Shown piece after piece: positions 35,354 through 44,945 of a stretch of DNA of 64,000 nt. The translations under genes and the position numbers were made by a program. How positions within the stretch are numbered: position 1 is the stretch's first letter; the number at the start of each line of letters is the position of its first letter. The DNA lies in assembly GCF_000226315.1 (NCBI RefSeq), contig NC_016026.1, positions 124,001-188,000 on the forward strand, written 5' to 3'. The notes below the pieces were generated by a model. That model worked only from the letters and a program-made list of their open reading frames with translations, was not told the origin of the DNA and did no database searches. Source of the DNA: Micavibrio aeruginosavorus ARL-13. Its GTDB lineage: Bacteria > Pseudomonadota > Alphaproteobacteria > Micavibrionales > Micavibrionaceae.

Positions 35354-36709
35354 CTAACACGCGTCCAGATCCGCGCCCAGATCGCGCAACAATTTCACGA
35401 ATGTCGGAAAACTTGTGGTGATCGGGGACGCGTCATCGACGCTCACCGGATCTGTGCTGGCCAGCCCCATGATCAGGAAGCTCATGGCGATGCGGTGATC
35501 CAAGGCGGTTTCAACATCCGCGCCGCCTTGTGGGGCGTGCCCGTTGCCATGGATGGTCAGGCTATCCTCGCCCGCTTCAACACGCACGCCGCATGCGTCC
35601 AATCCCGTGGCCATCATCGCCAAGCGATCGCTTTCCTTCACCCGCAATTCGGCCAGATTGGTCATGCGGGTGGTCCCGTCGGCAAAGGCGGCGGCAATCG
35701 ACAGGATGGGGATTTCATCGATCATGCTGGGAACGCGTTCGGGCGGGACCGTGATGCCTTGCAGGGTTCCGGTGTAGCGCACGGCAATGTCGGCGATGGG
35801 TTCTCCTGCTTCGGTGCGGATGTTTTTGAATTCAATGTCCGCACCCATCTCCTTCAGCGTGTCGTACAGCCCGATGCGGCGGGGGTTGATGCCGATGCGG
35901 GGCAGGGTGATGTCCGACCCCGGCACGATCAATGCGGCTACGGCTAAAAACGCGGCGGATGATGGGTCGCCGGGGACGTCGATCGCGCATCCCTGCAACA
36001 CGTGCCCGCCATCGACATGAATGGCATCGACCAGACCGCTGATTTTCTCAATCCGGACCGGTACGCCAAAATGGCGCAGCATATTTTCGGTGTGGTCGCG
36101 GGTGGGGTGTTCTTCAATCACCGTTGTGGTGCCGTTGGCGCGTAAACCAGCCAGCAGGACGGCGGATTTTACCTGCGCCGATGCGACCGGCAGGGTGTAT
36201 TTGATGGGTTTGAGCGCGTCGCTGCCACGCATGGTCAAGGGCAGTTTTCCGCCATCGCGGGCCAGGAACACCGCGCCCATTTGTTCCAGTGGGGTAATAA
36301 CACGGCCCATCGGGCGCTTGGTTAATGATGCATCGCCTGTCATTGTTGCGGTGATGGCGTGCCCGGCCATAATCCCGGCCAACAGGCGTGTCGATGTGCC
36401 GGAATTGCCCATATCCAGAACGTGGTCCGGGCTGTGCAAACCTTTGGTGCCGACGCCATGCACGCGCCACAGCCCATCATCGCCCGACGATATGTGCGCC
36501 CCCATCGCGGATAACGCGGCGGCGGTGGCCAGAACGTCACCCCCTTCGAGTAAGCCCGAGATGATTGTTTCCCCATGCGCCAGCGCCCCCAGCATGAGGG
36601 CGCGGTGCGAAATGGATTTGTCGCCGGGAATGCGGACACGGCCCATCAGGGGTGGGCATTGGCGGGATGTCATTGGTTTGTGTTGGGGCTGGTGCATGGG
36701 GACGCGCAT
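35354..36709 (-). CDS. aroA: 3-phosphoshikimate 1-carboxyvinyltransferase (EPSP synthase)
   Basis: 451 residues. Sixth step of the shikimate pathway. The phosphate-binding signature RIPGDKSISHRALMLGALA near residue 26, LDMGNSGTSTRLLAGIMA near 100 and the C-terminal LRVKESDRLAMMATGL are all present. The Gly-Asn-Ser-Gly-Thr stretch (no Ala at the position of class II enzymes' LGNAGTA) fits the bacterial group common in alphaproteobacteria. The start is uncertain: 36709, 36697 or 36673, none with a clear Shine-Dalgarno. It normally precedes cmk. Confidence 0.95.
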   Translation of the reverse strand: MRVPMHQPQHKPMTSRQCPPLMGRVRIPGDKSISHRALMLGALAHGETIISGLLEGGDVLATAAALSAMGAHISSGDDGLWRVHGVGTKGLHSPDHVLDMGNSGTSTRLLAGIMAGHAITATMTGDASLTKRPMGRVITPLEQMGAVFLARDGGKLPLTMRGSDALKPIKYTLPVASAQVKSAVLLAGLRANGTTTVIEEHPTRDHTENMLRHFGVPVRIEKISGLVDAIHVDGGHVLQGCAIDVPGDPSSAAFLAVAALIVPGSDITLPRIGINPRRIGLYDTLKEMGADIEFKNIRTEAGEPIADIAVRYTGTLQGITVPPERVPSMIDEIPILSIAAAFADGTTRMTNLAELRVKESDRLAMMATGLDACGVRVEAGEDSLTIHGNGHAPQGGADVETALDHRIAMSFLIMGLASTDPVSVDDASPITTSFPTFVKLLRDLGADLDAC

Positions 36710-36730
36710 TATTGTTCAAAAATCCATCAT

Positions 36731-36760
36731 AAAAGAGGGAGTCGCATGGCTCCCTCTTTT
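36731..36760. terminator. Bidirectional terminator
   Basis: AAAAGAGGGAG, loop TCGCATGG, CTCCCTCTTTT: an 11-bp perfect stem. It follows the GGDEF/EAL gene and precedes aroA on the minus strand. Confidence 0.88.
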
Positions 36761-36793
36761 GTAACGCTTCTGGTCCTGAAAGCCAAGATCGGT

Positions 36794-38974
36794 TCAGCCA
36801 TCAAACTGGGACAAATTGCCGTCATAGCTGGTGATAAAGCTTTTGAATTTCACCAGCGGGATCGGGCGGGAGTAGCGGAAGCCTTGCACCTCGTCGCAAT
36901 CCTCGGCGATCAGGAAGGCTTCGTGTTCGCGGGTTTCCACACCCTCGGCGATGACCTTCAGGTTCAGGGAATGGCCCAGACGGACAATTGTCTTGGCAAT
37001 CGCCGCATCATCCGGATTGTTCAGGGCATTGCGGATAAAGGACTGGTCGATCTTCAGGCGGTCAATCGGGAATTGGCGCAGATACGACAGAGATGAATAG
37101 CCCGTGCCGAAATCATCAATCGCCAGCTCTACGCCCAACCCGTGCAGTTCCTGCAGCGTGTGGATCGTGTGCTGAATATCGTCCATAAAGACGCTTTCCG
37201 TGACTTCCAGTTCCAGCATTTTCGGGTTCAGCCCGGTTTTATTCAGCACATCGCGGACGTAGGACACGATGTCGCTTTGATAAAACTGCGCGCCTGATAC
37301 GTTGATGGCGATGCGAATATCGTGGCCGTTGCGGTTCCATTCCGCGGCGGCTTCGCACGCCTGGGCCAGAACCCATTCGCCAATCGGCACGATCAGGCCA
37401 GATTGTTCCGCGACCGGAATAAAGTCGGCGGGCGATATGTATGATCCGCCTTCTTTGCTGTTGTCCGGCTTGAACCAGCGCAACAGGGCCTCGGCTCCAA
37501 TCACCTTGCCGGTTTTTAAATCCAGCTGCGGCTGGTAATGCAGGTCCAGTTGGTTTTTGTCCAAGGCTTCGCGCAGGTCGCGCAACATTTGGAATCGTTG
37601 CTGAACGGCACGGTCGAAATCTTCGGAATATTCCTTGACCTGATCGCGCCCTTCTTCTTTTGCGCGGTTCAGGGCGATATCGGCGTTTTTCAACACCTGA
37701 TCCGGGTCGATACCATCATCCGGGAATGTAGCCACGCCGATGGATGCGCGGATCTGGAATTGTTCGTTAAACACGCGGAATGGTTCGGAGCGGATCACGC
37801 CCATCACGCGGTCGGCGATATCGCGCGCGACCAGTCCGCCCGACAGGGCGACGGTAATGGCAAATTCATCCTCGCCCGACCGGGCCACGGTGGCGGATTC
37901 GGGCAGGGAAGAACGCAAACGTTTGCCCACGGCGCGCAAAATGGCGTCACCAATATTGTGGCCCATCGTGTCGTTCACGTCTTTGAAATGGTCCAGATCA
38001 AGCGCGACGACGGCAAAGCGCGTCATGTTGTCGGCGGCGTCGCGGCTGCGGGCATGTTCGTTCAAATTCATCACGAACTGCGTCCGGTTTGGCAGCCCGG
38101 TCAATGTGTCGTAATAGGCCAGCTTGTGAATCTGGTCTTCGGCCGCGGCGCGGATGCGGCGAATGTTATCGGCATTTTGTTCAATCAAATTATGCGACAG
38201 CGCGATGGCTCCGCCAATTTCGTCCGCCGGGTCATACGGAGAATCCGGCAATTGCGGGTTTTCCGGGTGTTCCGCGGCCATGCGCAGATTGTTACGCATG
38301 AACATGACGGGTTCCAGAAGCCAGCGGCCCAACGCCACCATCAATACGGTCGTCACAAAAGCAGACATCAGCATCATGATGGTCAATGTCTGCTTTACGT
38401 ACGCAATCACCTGCGGCTGAACCGCGGAGGCATCGATGCGCACGACAATATTATAGGGCCGCCCCAAAGCAGACGGGCGGAATACCGTTTCATAAATATC
38501 CCCATTATTCGTGCGTAACGTCCGCGTCACGCTGTTGGGGTCGTTTAATGTGATCGTTGTCGCCTCACCATAACTGCGCAGGAAGTTTAAATCGGCCGCA
38601 TAAATGGCCAGACCGCGCACCTTGGTGGTGGACAGAAGCCGGCGAATGCCCGTGTCGTTCAATGGTGATGTGTAATAATCCGGAACATCTTCGATCATCA
38701 GCGGAACAATCGCCGTGCGTGCCGTGTCCGACAATTCCGCCAGCCGGTCATTGGCATAGCTGTTTACCGTGATCCACAGCGTAAAGACCTGCACGATCAG
38801 GATGGTCAAAAACACAACCATGGCGATGCGCCAGCTCAACCGGCTGCGCCAGATTTGCGCCGGGGAATACAGAAGCTGGTCGGTCAGGCTGCGCTTTTTA
38901 ACCTGTGTTCTGTTTCGCTTCGCCTTGGCCACCGTTGAAAATCCGCTCGAATGAATCCGGGATTGAAGATGCAT
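36794..38974 (-). CDS. Membrane GGDEF-EAL protein (c-di-GMP phosphodiesterase, degenerate cyclase)
   Basis: 726 residues from the ATG at 38974. Two transmembrane helices (IAMVVFLTILIVQVFTLWI and LTIMMLMSAFVTTVLMVALG) enclose a periplasmic sensor domain; a HAMP-like linker follows. The GGDEF domain has SGEDEF in place of GGDEF and probably does not make c-di-GMP, though it may bind GTP. The EAL domain is intact: GAEALLRW, an INVSGAQF region, LELEVTES, AIDDFGTGYSSLSYLR and KVIAEGVET. This predicts c-di-GMP hydrolysis controlled by an envelope signal. Single gene with its own terminator. Confidence 0.92.
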   Translation of the reverse strand: MHLQSRIHSSGFSTVAKAKRNRTQVKKRSLTDQLLYSPAQIWRSRLSWRIAMVVFLTILIVQVFTLWITVNSYANDRLAELSDTARTAIVPLMIEDVPDYYTSPLNDTGIRRLLSTTKVRGLAIYAADLNFLRSYGEATTITLNDPNSVTRTLRTNNGDIYETVFRPSALGRPYNIVVRIDASAVQPQVIAYVKQTLTIMMLMSAFVTTVLMVALGRWLLEPVMFMRNNLRMAAEHPENPQLPDSPYDPADEIGGAIALSHNLIEQNADNIRRIRAAAEDQIHKLAYYDTLTGLPNRTQFVMNLNEHARSRDAADNMTRFAVVALDLDHFKDVNDTMGHNIGDAILRAVGKRLRSSLPESATVARSGEDEFAITVALSGGLVARDIADRVMGVIRSEPFRVFNEQFQIRASIGVATFPDDGIDPDQVLKNADIALNRAKEEGRDQVKEYSEDFDRAVQQRFQMLRDLREALDKNQLDLHYQPQLDLKTGKVIGAEALLRWFKPDNSKEGGSYISPADFIPVAEQSGLIVPIGEWVLAQACEAAAEWNRNGHDIRIAINVSGAQFYQSDIVSYVRDVLNKTGLNPKMLELEVTESVFMDDIQHTIHTLQELHGLGVELAIDDFGTGYSSLSYLRQFPIDRLKIDQSFIRNALNNPDDAAIAKTIVRLGHSLNLKVIAEGVETREHEAFLIAEDCDEVQGFRYSRPIPLVKFKSFITSYDGNLSQFDG

Positions 38975-39263
38975 TTTAGACCGTAATCCCACACATAAAA
39001 CTATCGTTACATCGCCGTTGATTGTGTGCGCAGAATGCCCCCATCCGCCCGGAACAGGCGGGCAATGAAACCCCACACACGAATCCGATTATGGCCGGGA
39101 AGTGTTAAAAACCACTTTAAAAACGGCGAAGAAAAGGTAAAAAGACGCCCTGTAACGCCCTGATTTTCAATATTTATCAGGCTTTGCTAAAAAATTTTAC
39201 GTTTTTGATTAAAATTTTTCGCAATTTGCATCCATTCATGCAAACCGGCGGTATCCGGGCGGG

Positions 39264-40619
39264 TTACAGGGTCTCCCGGAACCGTACGGGGGTCCCGACG
39301 GGGCTGCCGACCAATTCATCGTCACGCATGACAATATGGCCGCGCACCACGGTCATGACCGGCCACCCGGTGACCCGCATACCGTCATACGGGGTCCACC
39401 CGCATTTCGATTTTTGCTGGGCGTTGGTGATGGTGTGCGTGGCATTCAAATCAACAATGGTGAAGTCGGCGTCGTATCCAAGTGCAATCCGCCCTTTGTT
39501 CGCGATTTGATGGATACGCTGCGGGCCATAACTGACCAGTTCGACAAACCGTTCCAGACTCAATCGGCCTTCGTGAATGTGATTCAACATGACGGGCACC
39601 AATGTCTGCACGCCCGGCGTACCGCTGGGGCTGGCGGGATAGGTTTGATCTTTTTCGTCTATGGTATGGGCCGCGTGGTCGGACCCCAGAATGTCAATCA
39701 ACCCGTTATTGACGGCAGCCCACAGCGCATCCTGATGCCGTTGTTCGCGAATGGGTGGATTTTGCTGGGCCCGCGTGCCCAGCCGTTCATAACAGTCCGG
39801 CGCGGAAAAGGTCAGATGGTTGGGCAAAACTTCGCAACTGACGATGTCTTTATGATCTTTGATAATGTCCAGCTCTTCCGCCGTGCTGATATGCAGGATA
39901 TGCACCCGCCGCCCGGTCTTGCGGGCCAATCGGATCAGGCGTGTCGTGGCCGATACGCACGATTCAACCGACCGCCAGACAGGGTGGAGCCGCACATCAT
40001 GACTGTCGCCCAGTAACGTGGCCTTGTTGGCGTTCATCATGGCTTCGTCTTCGGCATGGGCGGCAACGATGCGTTTTCCATGGCGCAGGATGTTTTCAAT
40101 ATGTTCATCCTCCGCGCACAATAAATCGCCCGTGGATGACCCCATGAAAATTTTAATGCCGCAGACACCGGGCAAATTTTCCCATTCGGCAAGGTGTGCC
40201 GCATTGTTCGCCGTGCCCCCGAAATAAAAGGCGTAATCGACCCACGGTGCGCGTGCGGCCAATTGCATTTTATCGGCCAATGTTTCCGGTGTGATGGTTA
40301 ATGGCTTAACGTTGGGCATTTCGAAAATGGCGGTGACGCCACCGCACGCCGCGGCCATGGTGCCATGTTCAATATCTTCCTTGTGCGTTAATCCGGGTTC
40401 GCGGAAATGCACCTGCGTATCAATCACGCCGGGCAGGATGTGCAGACCCGCGCAATCCACCCGATTCGCGGTCTTTGCGGTGCCGAGGTCGCCAATGGCG
40501 ACAATGCGCCCACCGCGCACCCCCACATCGGTGTTGGCCCGCCCGCCGGGCGTCACCACTGTGCCGTGGCTCAGAATCAGGTCAAATCCGGCACTTTCAG
40601 GGGCGGGGGCTTGGGTCAT
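39264..40619 (-). CDS. pyrC: Dihydroorotase
   Basis: 451-residue amidohydrolase that closes N-carbamoyl-aspartate to dihydroorotate in pyrimidine synthesis. Metal-site landmarks: GVIDTQVHFREPG, where Gln replaces the first His of the usual HxH; the Lys in CGIKIFMGSSTGDLL, expected to be carboxylated; the His residues in IVAAHAEDE and HILHIS; and the Asp in DILGSDHAAHT. This is the long class related to allantoinase. It is divergent from the response regulator at 40721. It uses the same pathway as pyrF at 24011 but is not linked to it. Confidence 0.9.
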   Translation of the reverse strand: MTQAPAPESAGFDLILSHGTVVTPGGRANTDVGVRGGRIVAIGDLGTAKTANRVDCAGLHILPGVIDTQVHFREPGLTHKEDIEHGTMAAACGGVTAIFEMPNVKPLTITPETLADKMQLAARAPWVDYAFYFGGTANNAAHLAEWENLPGVCGIKIFMGSSTGDLLCAEDEHIENILRHGKRIVAAHAEDEAMMNANKATLLGDSHDVRLHPVWRSVESCVSATTRLIRLARKTGRRVHILHISTAEELDIIKDHKDIVSCEVLPNHLTFSAPDCYERLGTRAQQNPPIREQRHQDALWAAVNNGLIDILGSDHAAHTIDEKDQTYPASPSGTPGVQTLVPVMLNHIHEGRLSLERFVELVSYGPQRIHQIANKGRIALGYDADFTIVDLNATHTITNAQQKSKCGWTPYDGMRVTGWPVMTVVRGHIVMRDDELVGSPVGTPVRFRETL

Positions 40620-40720
40620 GATGGGGGCCTGTGATATGATTAAGGTCAGGTTTTTACACGGAAATTTAAGGTCCGTCAGGGGATAATAGGCGGCAGGGGT
40701 TCAAAGGAAAAGCACCTTTC

Positions 40721-41605
40721 ATGGAAATTATTCGCGAAAGCGCCGAACATCATTTTCTCACCTTCGTCGAGGTGATGCGCACCGATCCGAAAGGGTGGGT
40801 GGGGATGATTCTGGGTCTGTCGCGCAAATATAACCATGACGCGATGATCAGCGATTTGATGACCATTCCGGCGAAACAAGCTGCATTGGCCGCCGAGGGT
40901 GATCAGTGGGTTGATTATTTCGCCGAAAAAACCGGCATTCTAGACAAACCGACACTCTATCGCTTTGCTGATGGCGATGTGCTGCTGGTTACGCGCATCG
41001 TGACAGAACAGCAACAGGACCGCCTGTTCGACATGCACCGCGAAATCACGGATCAGCATAAAATCTCATCCTGTGACGTTTTGAATTTCGGGCGTGAAAT
41101 GATGGTCGCGCAAAAATTGGCCGATCGAAAAATGTTGACGCAACAGCGCAGCAAGGCCTATTTGGCCATGGCCGATCAAAACCGCGTATCGTCTATCGCC
41201 GTGCGCCGTGACCGGCGTGATGCGGCCCTGATTTTATTGGTCGAAGATGATCGCTTCACCGCCTCCTACACCACCGGAATTTTGCAGAAGGATTATGAAC
41301 TGGTCCATTCCAAGGTGGGCGAGGATGCTATTCTGGCCTATATCGAACACGCCCCGGATGTCGTGTTTCTGGATATCCATTTACCCGGCCTGAACGGCCA
41401 TGAAACGCTGGATGCCATCCGCAAGGTGGACCCGGCGGCCTATATCATCATGCTTTCGGTCGACACGGTGAAGGAAAATATTGTCAACGCGTCCAAGGGT
41501 GGCGCATCGGGGTTCCTGAAAAAACCCTTCTCCAAGGACCGGATGCTGGCCATCGTCCAAAAATCCCCCTTTATCAAAGGGGGAAAGGTGCCTTCCTTTA
41601 GTTAA
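40721..41605 (+). CDS. Response regulator with unusual N-terminal domain and C-terminal receiver
   Basis: 294 residues. Residues 1-165 form an uncharacterised helical, charge-rich domain. The last 125 are a receiver: ILLVEDDRF, phosphoacceptor Asp in VVFLDIHLPGLNG, Ser in IIMLSVD and Lys in GFLKKPFSK. There is no output domain after the receiver, so the N-terminal domain must be the partner or effector. The final codons (KSPFIKGGK) coincide with a CCCCCTTT-ATC-AAAGGGGG palindrome at 41565-41583, as if the end of the gene absorbed a repeat. AAAGGAAA precedes the ATG. Confidence 0.82.
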   Translation: MEIIRESAEHHFLTFVEVMRTDPKGWVGMILGLSRKYNHDAMISDLMTIPAKQAALAAEGDQWVDYFAEKTGILDKPTLYRFADGDVLLVTRIVTEQQQDRLFDMHREITDQHKISSCDVLNFGREMMVAQKLADRKMLTQQRSKAYLAMADQNRVSSIAVRRDRRDAALILLVEDDRFTASYTTGILQKDYELVHSKVGEDAILAYIEHAPDVVFLDIHLPGLNGHETLDAIRKVDPAAYIIMLSVDTVKENIVNASKGGASGFLKKPFSKDRMLAIVQKSPFIKGGKVPSFS

Positions 41606-41661
41606 ATCATCCTGCTATAGATTTTCAACGGATTTTCAAACGTTTTTGACGGATCGTCGCC

Positions 41662-43065
41662 ATGACCGAAATGCCTGTTTTGCGGCTGCATAATTCTTTG
41701 TCGGGGGAGAAAGAAATTTTCACCCCCGCCGACCCAAACCATGTGCGCGTCTATGCCTGCGGCCCGACGGTGTACAGCTTCGCCCATATCGGGAATGCCC
41801 GTATGGCGGTGGCGTTTGATTTGCTGAATCGGGTTCTGCGCCATTTGTATCCGCGCGTGACCTATGTATCCAATATCACCGATGTGGATGATAAAATCAT
41901 CACCGCGTCCAAAGAAACGGGCGAGGCGATTGACGTGATCACCCGCCGTTACGAAAAAATCTATAACGACGATATGGCTGCGCTCGGCGTGCTGCAACCC
42001 GATGTGCAACCGCGCGCCACCGAACATATCCCCGAAATGATCACACAGATTGAACAAATCATTGAACGCGGTCACGGGTATGCTGCCGATGGTCATGCGT
42101 TGTTCAACGTGCCGTCTTACGATGCCTATGGCGCGCTGTCGGGGCGCAGCCGTGATGATCAAATCGCCGGTGCTCGTGTTGAAATCGCCCCGTATAAGAA
42201 GGACGCGGCGGATTTTGTGCTGTGGAAGCCGTCGACACCGGACCAGCCGGGCTGGGATTCCCCATGGGGCCGTGGCCGTCCGGGCTGGCACATTGAATGC
42301 TCGGCCATGGCGGAAAAACATCTGGGTCTGCCGTTTGACATTCATGGTGGCGGGGCCGATCTGAAATTCCCGCACCATGAAAATGAAATCGCACAAAGCT
42401 GCTGCGCCCATGGGCATGAAACCGATCCCCGCGCCTTTGCCCGTATGTGGGTGCATAACGGGTTTGTGACGGTGGCCGGTGAAAAAATGTCCAAATCATT
42501 GGGCAATTTTCTGGTTGCTCATGAATTGTTGCAAGATCACCCGGGCGAAGTGTTGCGCCTGGCCCTGCTGGCCGCGCATTATCGTCAACCGCTCGATTGG
42601 ACCGAAAACGGCCTGCATCAGGCGCGCAAGAATCTGGATACGCTCTATCGTGCGCTCGATAATTTGTCCGGCGTGCCGGATGGCGATGCTGTCGTTCATC
42701 ATGGGGTGATGGCGGCGTTGTGCGATGATTTGAACATGCCGCTGGCGCTCGCCGCCTTGTTGGCTTTGGCCAAGGATGCCAACCGCACCGATCTGAATGA
42801 ATCTGAGAAGATCGAAATCAAGGCGGCGCTGAAGGGCACCGGGGCCTTGCTGGGCTTGTTGCAGCAAGACCCGCAAACATGGTTCCAGGGTGGTGCGGCC
42901 AATGATGACGATGCCGAAATTGATGCCTTGCTGAAGGAGCGCACCGAGGCCCGTAAAAACAAGGACTTCAAACGCGCCGATGAAATCCGCGACCTTTTTG
43001 CGGCCAAGGGGATCGAGATCGAAGACACCCCAACCGGGCCAAAATGGCGCCGGGCTGTGAAGTAA
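41662..43065 (+). CDS. cysS: Cysteinyl-tRNA synthetase
   Basis: 467 residues. Class I synthetase: the HIGH-type motif is [10 protein letters not shown] near residue 38, the KMSKS motif is [10 protein letters not shown] near residue 273, and zinc ligands are seen in [15 protein letters not shown] and FPHHENE. The helical C-terminus [18 protein letters not shown] is typical of CysS. Length is standard. It has the same orientation as lptB, 43 bp downstream. Confidence 0.97.
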   Translation: MTEMPVLRLHNSLSGEKEIFTPADPNHVRVYACGPTVYSFAHIGNARMAVAFDLLNRVLRHLYPRVTYVSNITDVDDKIITASKETGEAIDVITRRYEKIYNDDMAALGVLQPDVQPRATEHIPEMITQIEQIIERGHGYAADGHALFNVPSYDAYGALSGRSRDDQIAGARVEIAPYKKDAADFVLWKPSTPDQPGWDSPWGRGRPGWHIECSAMAEKHLGLPFDIHGGGADLKFPHHENEIAQSCCAHGHETDPRAFARMWVHNGFVTVAGEKMSKSLGNFLVAHELLQDHPGEVLRLALLAAHYRQPLDWTENGLHQARKNLDTLYRALDNLSGVPDGDAVVHHGVMAALCDDLNMPLALAALLALAKDANRTDLNESEKIEIKAALKGTGALLGLLQQDPQTWFQGGAANDDDAEIDALLKERTEARKNKDFKRADEIRDLFAAKGIEIEDTPTGPKWRRAVK

Positions 43066-43108
43066 AGCAGGCTGGCAATCAGGCGGTGTTTGGGCTAAAA
43101 CGGATTTT

Positions 43109-43858
43109 ATGATGACCCCAGTTTCCAATATGCCGGCGCGCGGTCTGGTTGCGCACCATTTATCCAAGACCTACAAAAAACGTCCCGTTCTGCGCGATGT
43201 CAGTGTGCATGTCCAGCGGGGCGAGGCCGTGGCCCTGCTCGGCCCCAACGGTGCCGGTAAAACCACCAGCTTCTATATCATCACCGGCCTGATCGGCGCG
43301 GATTCCGGCATGATCATGCTGGATGGGCAAGACATTACCAACCTGCCCATGTATCGCCGCGCCCGTCTGGGTATTGGGTATTTGCCACAGGAATCATCTA
43401 TCTTCCGTGGCTTGTCGGTCGAGGATAATATCCGTGCCGTGTTGCAGGCCCAGAATTTGAACCGCGAAGATCAGGAAGCCCTGCTGGATGAATTGCTGGC
43501 GGAATTTTCCGTTGATCATTTGCGCCGTGCGCCCGCCATTGCCCTGTCGGGTGGTGAACGCCGCCGTGTCGAAATTGCCCGCGCACTGGCCAGCCGCCCG
43601 TCCTTCATTCTGCTCGATGAGCCGCTGGCCGGGATTGACCCGATTGCGATTGGCGAAATTCGTACGCTCATTTCACATTTGAAAGATAAAGGTATCGGCG
43701 TCCTGATCACCGATCACAACGTGCGTGATACGCTCGACCTGGTGGACCGGGCCTATATCCTGCACGATGGTCATGTGTTGATGGAGGGTACACCCGCCGA
43801 AATCATCGCGCACGACGATGTGCGCCGTGTTTATCTGGGCGAAACTTTCGCGATGTGA
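43109..43858 (+). CDS. lptB: LPS export ABC transporter ATPase
   Basis: 249 residues. ATPase of the LptB2FGC complex that extracts lipopolysaccharide from the inner membrane. Walker A GPNGAGKTTSFYII near residue 46, the Q-loop in GYLPQESSIFRGL, signature LSGGERRRVEIARAL, Walker B FILLDEPLAGIDP and the switch His in LITDHNVRDTL are all intact. In many proteobacteria lptB directly follows lptA and precedes rpoN. Here lptA is 8.4 kb away and an unrelated gene separates lptB from rpoN. Confidence 0.95.
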   Translation: MMTPVSNMPARGLVAHHLSKTYKKRPVLRDVSVHVQRGEAVALLGPNGAGKTTSFYIITGLIGADSGMIMLDGQDITNLPMYRRARLGIGYLPQESSIFRGLSVEDNIRAVLQAQNLNREDQEALLDELLAEFSVDHLRRAPAIALSGGERRRVEIARALASRPSFILLDEPLAGIDPIAIGEIRTLISHLKDKGIGVLITDHNVRDTLDLVDRAYILHDGHVLMEGTPAEIIAHDDVRRVYLGETFAM

Positions 43859-43859
43859 T

Positions 43860-44807
43860 TTAGCTCAAGATTTTTTTCAAGCTTTGTGAACACTGCGCCA
43901 GTTTTTGACGCGGTGTTTTTTTATATAATGCCGCGATAAAGCTGTTGTAATTCATCTTGTCCATATACGGGTGGGGTGTGAAATATTGCACCATGTGCGC
44001 ACACTCCGCCGCGGTCAGGGTGTACAGGCTCAGGCCCACATGCTGTAACGCGGTTTCCAATTCCTGCATATAATCGTCGATATGATCGTTGATATATTGC
44101 TGGCGTGTTCCCGCAGGTGCACCCACCCATGCAAATCCGGCCAAGGCCTTGGCGATGGCGGGTATGGCGTTTTTATCCGCACGCAATTGAAAGGATTTTT
44201 GTTGTTGCGGCGGGTATGCGGATGCTGCGGCCAATACATGCCCGCCATTATGATGCAGAAAACTGATCATATTCGCCGCCGTTGTTCCTTGCTCATAAGC
44301 ATCATCAAACACAATGAAATATGACGGCGCATTGTTATTGCGGTCCATAAAGGGCAGGGGATCAATCTGATCCGCGGCCACAAACCCGAAATGATGTTTG
44401 GCGCGCAATGTCGGCACCAACCCTTGCGCTTTGGAACTGGACCGATTCAAATGCCGCAATTCACACAATCCCGTGGCCAATCGCCAATCCACCTGCGGTA
44501 TGTCGTGGCGCAAGGCGGCCTGAAACCGTCTGGCCAGCAATGTCAAAGGGTGCGGTGCCGGAAAAATGCGCGATGGGCTTTTGTGCGGATAGGCGATGGT
44601 GACAATATGATCCGGCCCATCCGTACCACGGATTTTATCCAACTGCGCCAGAACAACATCCTTAAAAACCGACAGGTCCACGGGCTGTGTGTATCCCTTC
44701 ACCCGCACCACATCCGGGAAATCATCCCGCAGGGGCAGGCGCATATCCACATTCACCAACGGGCGTGGTGCGGCGTGTGTTTGGAAAAGCTGAGCCAGAA
44801 GCCCCAT
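43860..44807 (-). CDS. Uncharacterised protein with phosphoribosyltransferase-like motif
   Basis: 315 residues with no signal peptide. The stretch SYFIVFDDAYEQGTTAANMI near residue 163 matches the PRPP-binding motif of type I phosphoribosyltransferases: hydrophobic strand, two acidic residues, then a G-T-T loop. The flanking HVLAAASAYPP strand fits too. The rest is not recognisable: an N-terminal 90 residues and a C-terminal helical half with ALYKKTPRQKLAQC. The cut between lptB and rpoN on the opposite strand suggests insertion. The reaction cannot be inferred. Confidence 0.65.
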   Translation of the reverse strand: MGLLAQLFQTHAAPRPLVNVDMRLPLRDDFPDVVRVKGYTQPVDLSVFKDVVLAQLDKIRGTDGPDHIVTIAYPHKSPSRIFPAPHPLTLLARRFQAALRHDIPQVDWRLATGLCELRHLNRSSSKAQGLVPTLRAKHHFGFVAADQIDPLPFMDRNNNAPSYFIVFDDAYEQGTTAANMISFLHHNGGHVLAAASAYPPQQQKSFQLRADKNAIPAIAKALAGFAWVGAPAGTRQQYINDHIDDYMQELETALQHVGLSLYTLTAAECAHMVQYFTPHPYMDKMNYNSFIAALYKKTPRQKLAQCSQSLKKILS

Positions 44808-44930
44808 GGCTATGTCTCTCGTCTGCTGTGTGGATTGCGGGGACCCTAAAGGGTCATGTAAATTATGTTAAACATTCCAGGGGCATACCCATATAACCCT
44901 CTGAAAGCCCCATGATTTCCGCCAATTTTG

Positions 44931-44939
44931 TGGTACACT
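44931..44939 (+). promoter_or_regulatory. Extended -10 promoter directly before rpoN
   Basis: TGGTACACT with the ATG of rpoN only 6 bp after it. Transcription would start at about the A of the ATG, giving a leaderless message; no Shine-Dalgarno is present. The same TGGTACA core occurs at the two FG-GAP promoters. Confidence 0.45.
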
Positions 44940-44945
44940 TATTGC

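Noticed and set aside
37538-38518. 326-codon frame opposite the GGDEF/EAL gene
   Set aside because: Inside a confidently assigned gene, with no recognisable motif.
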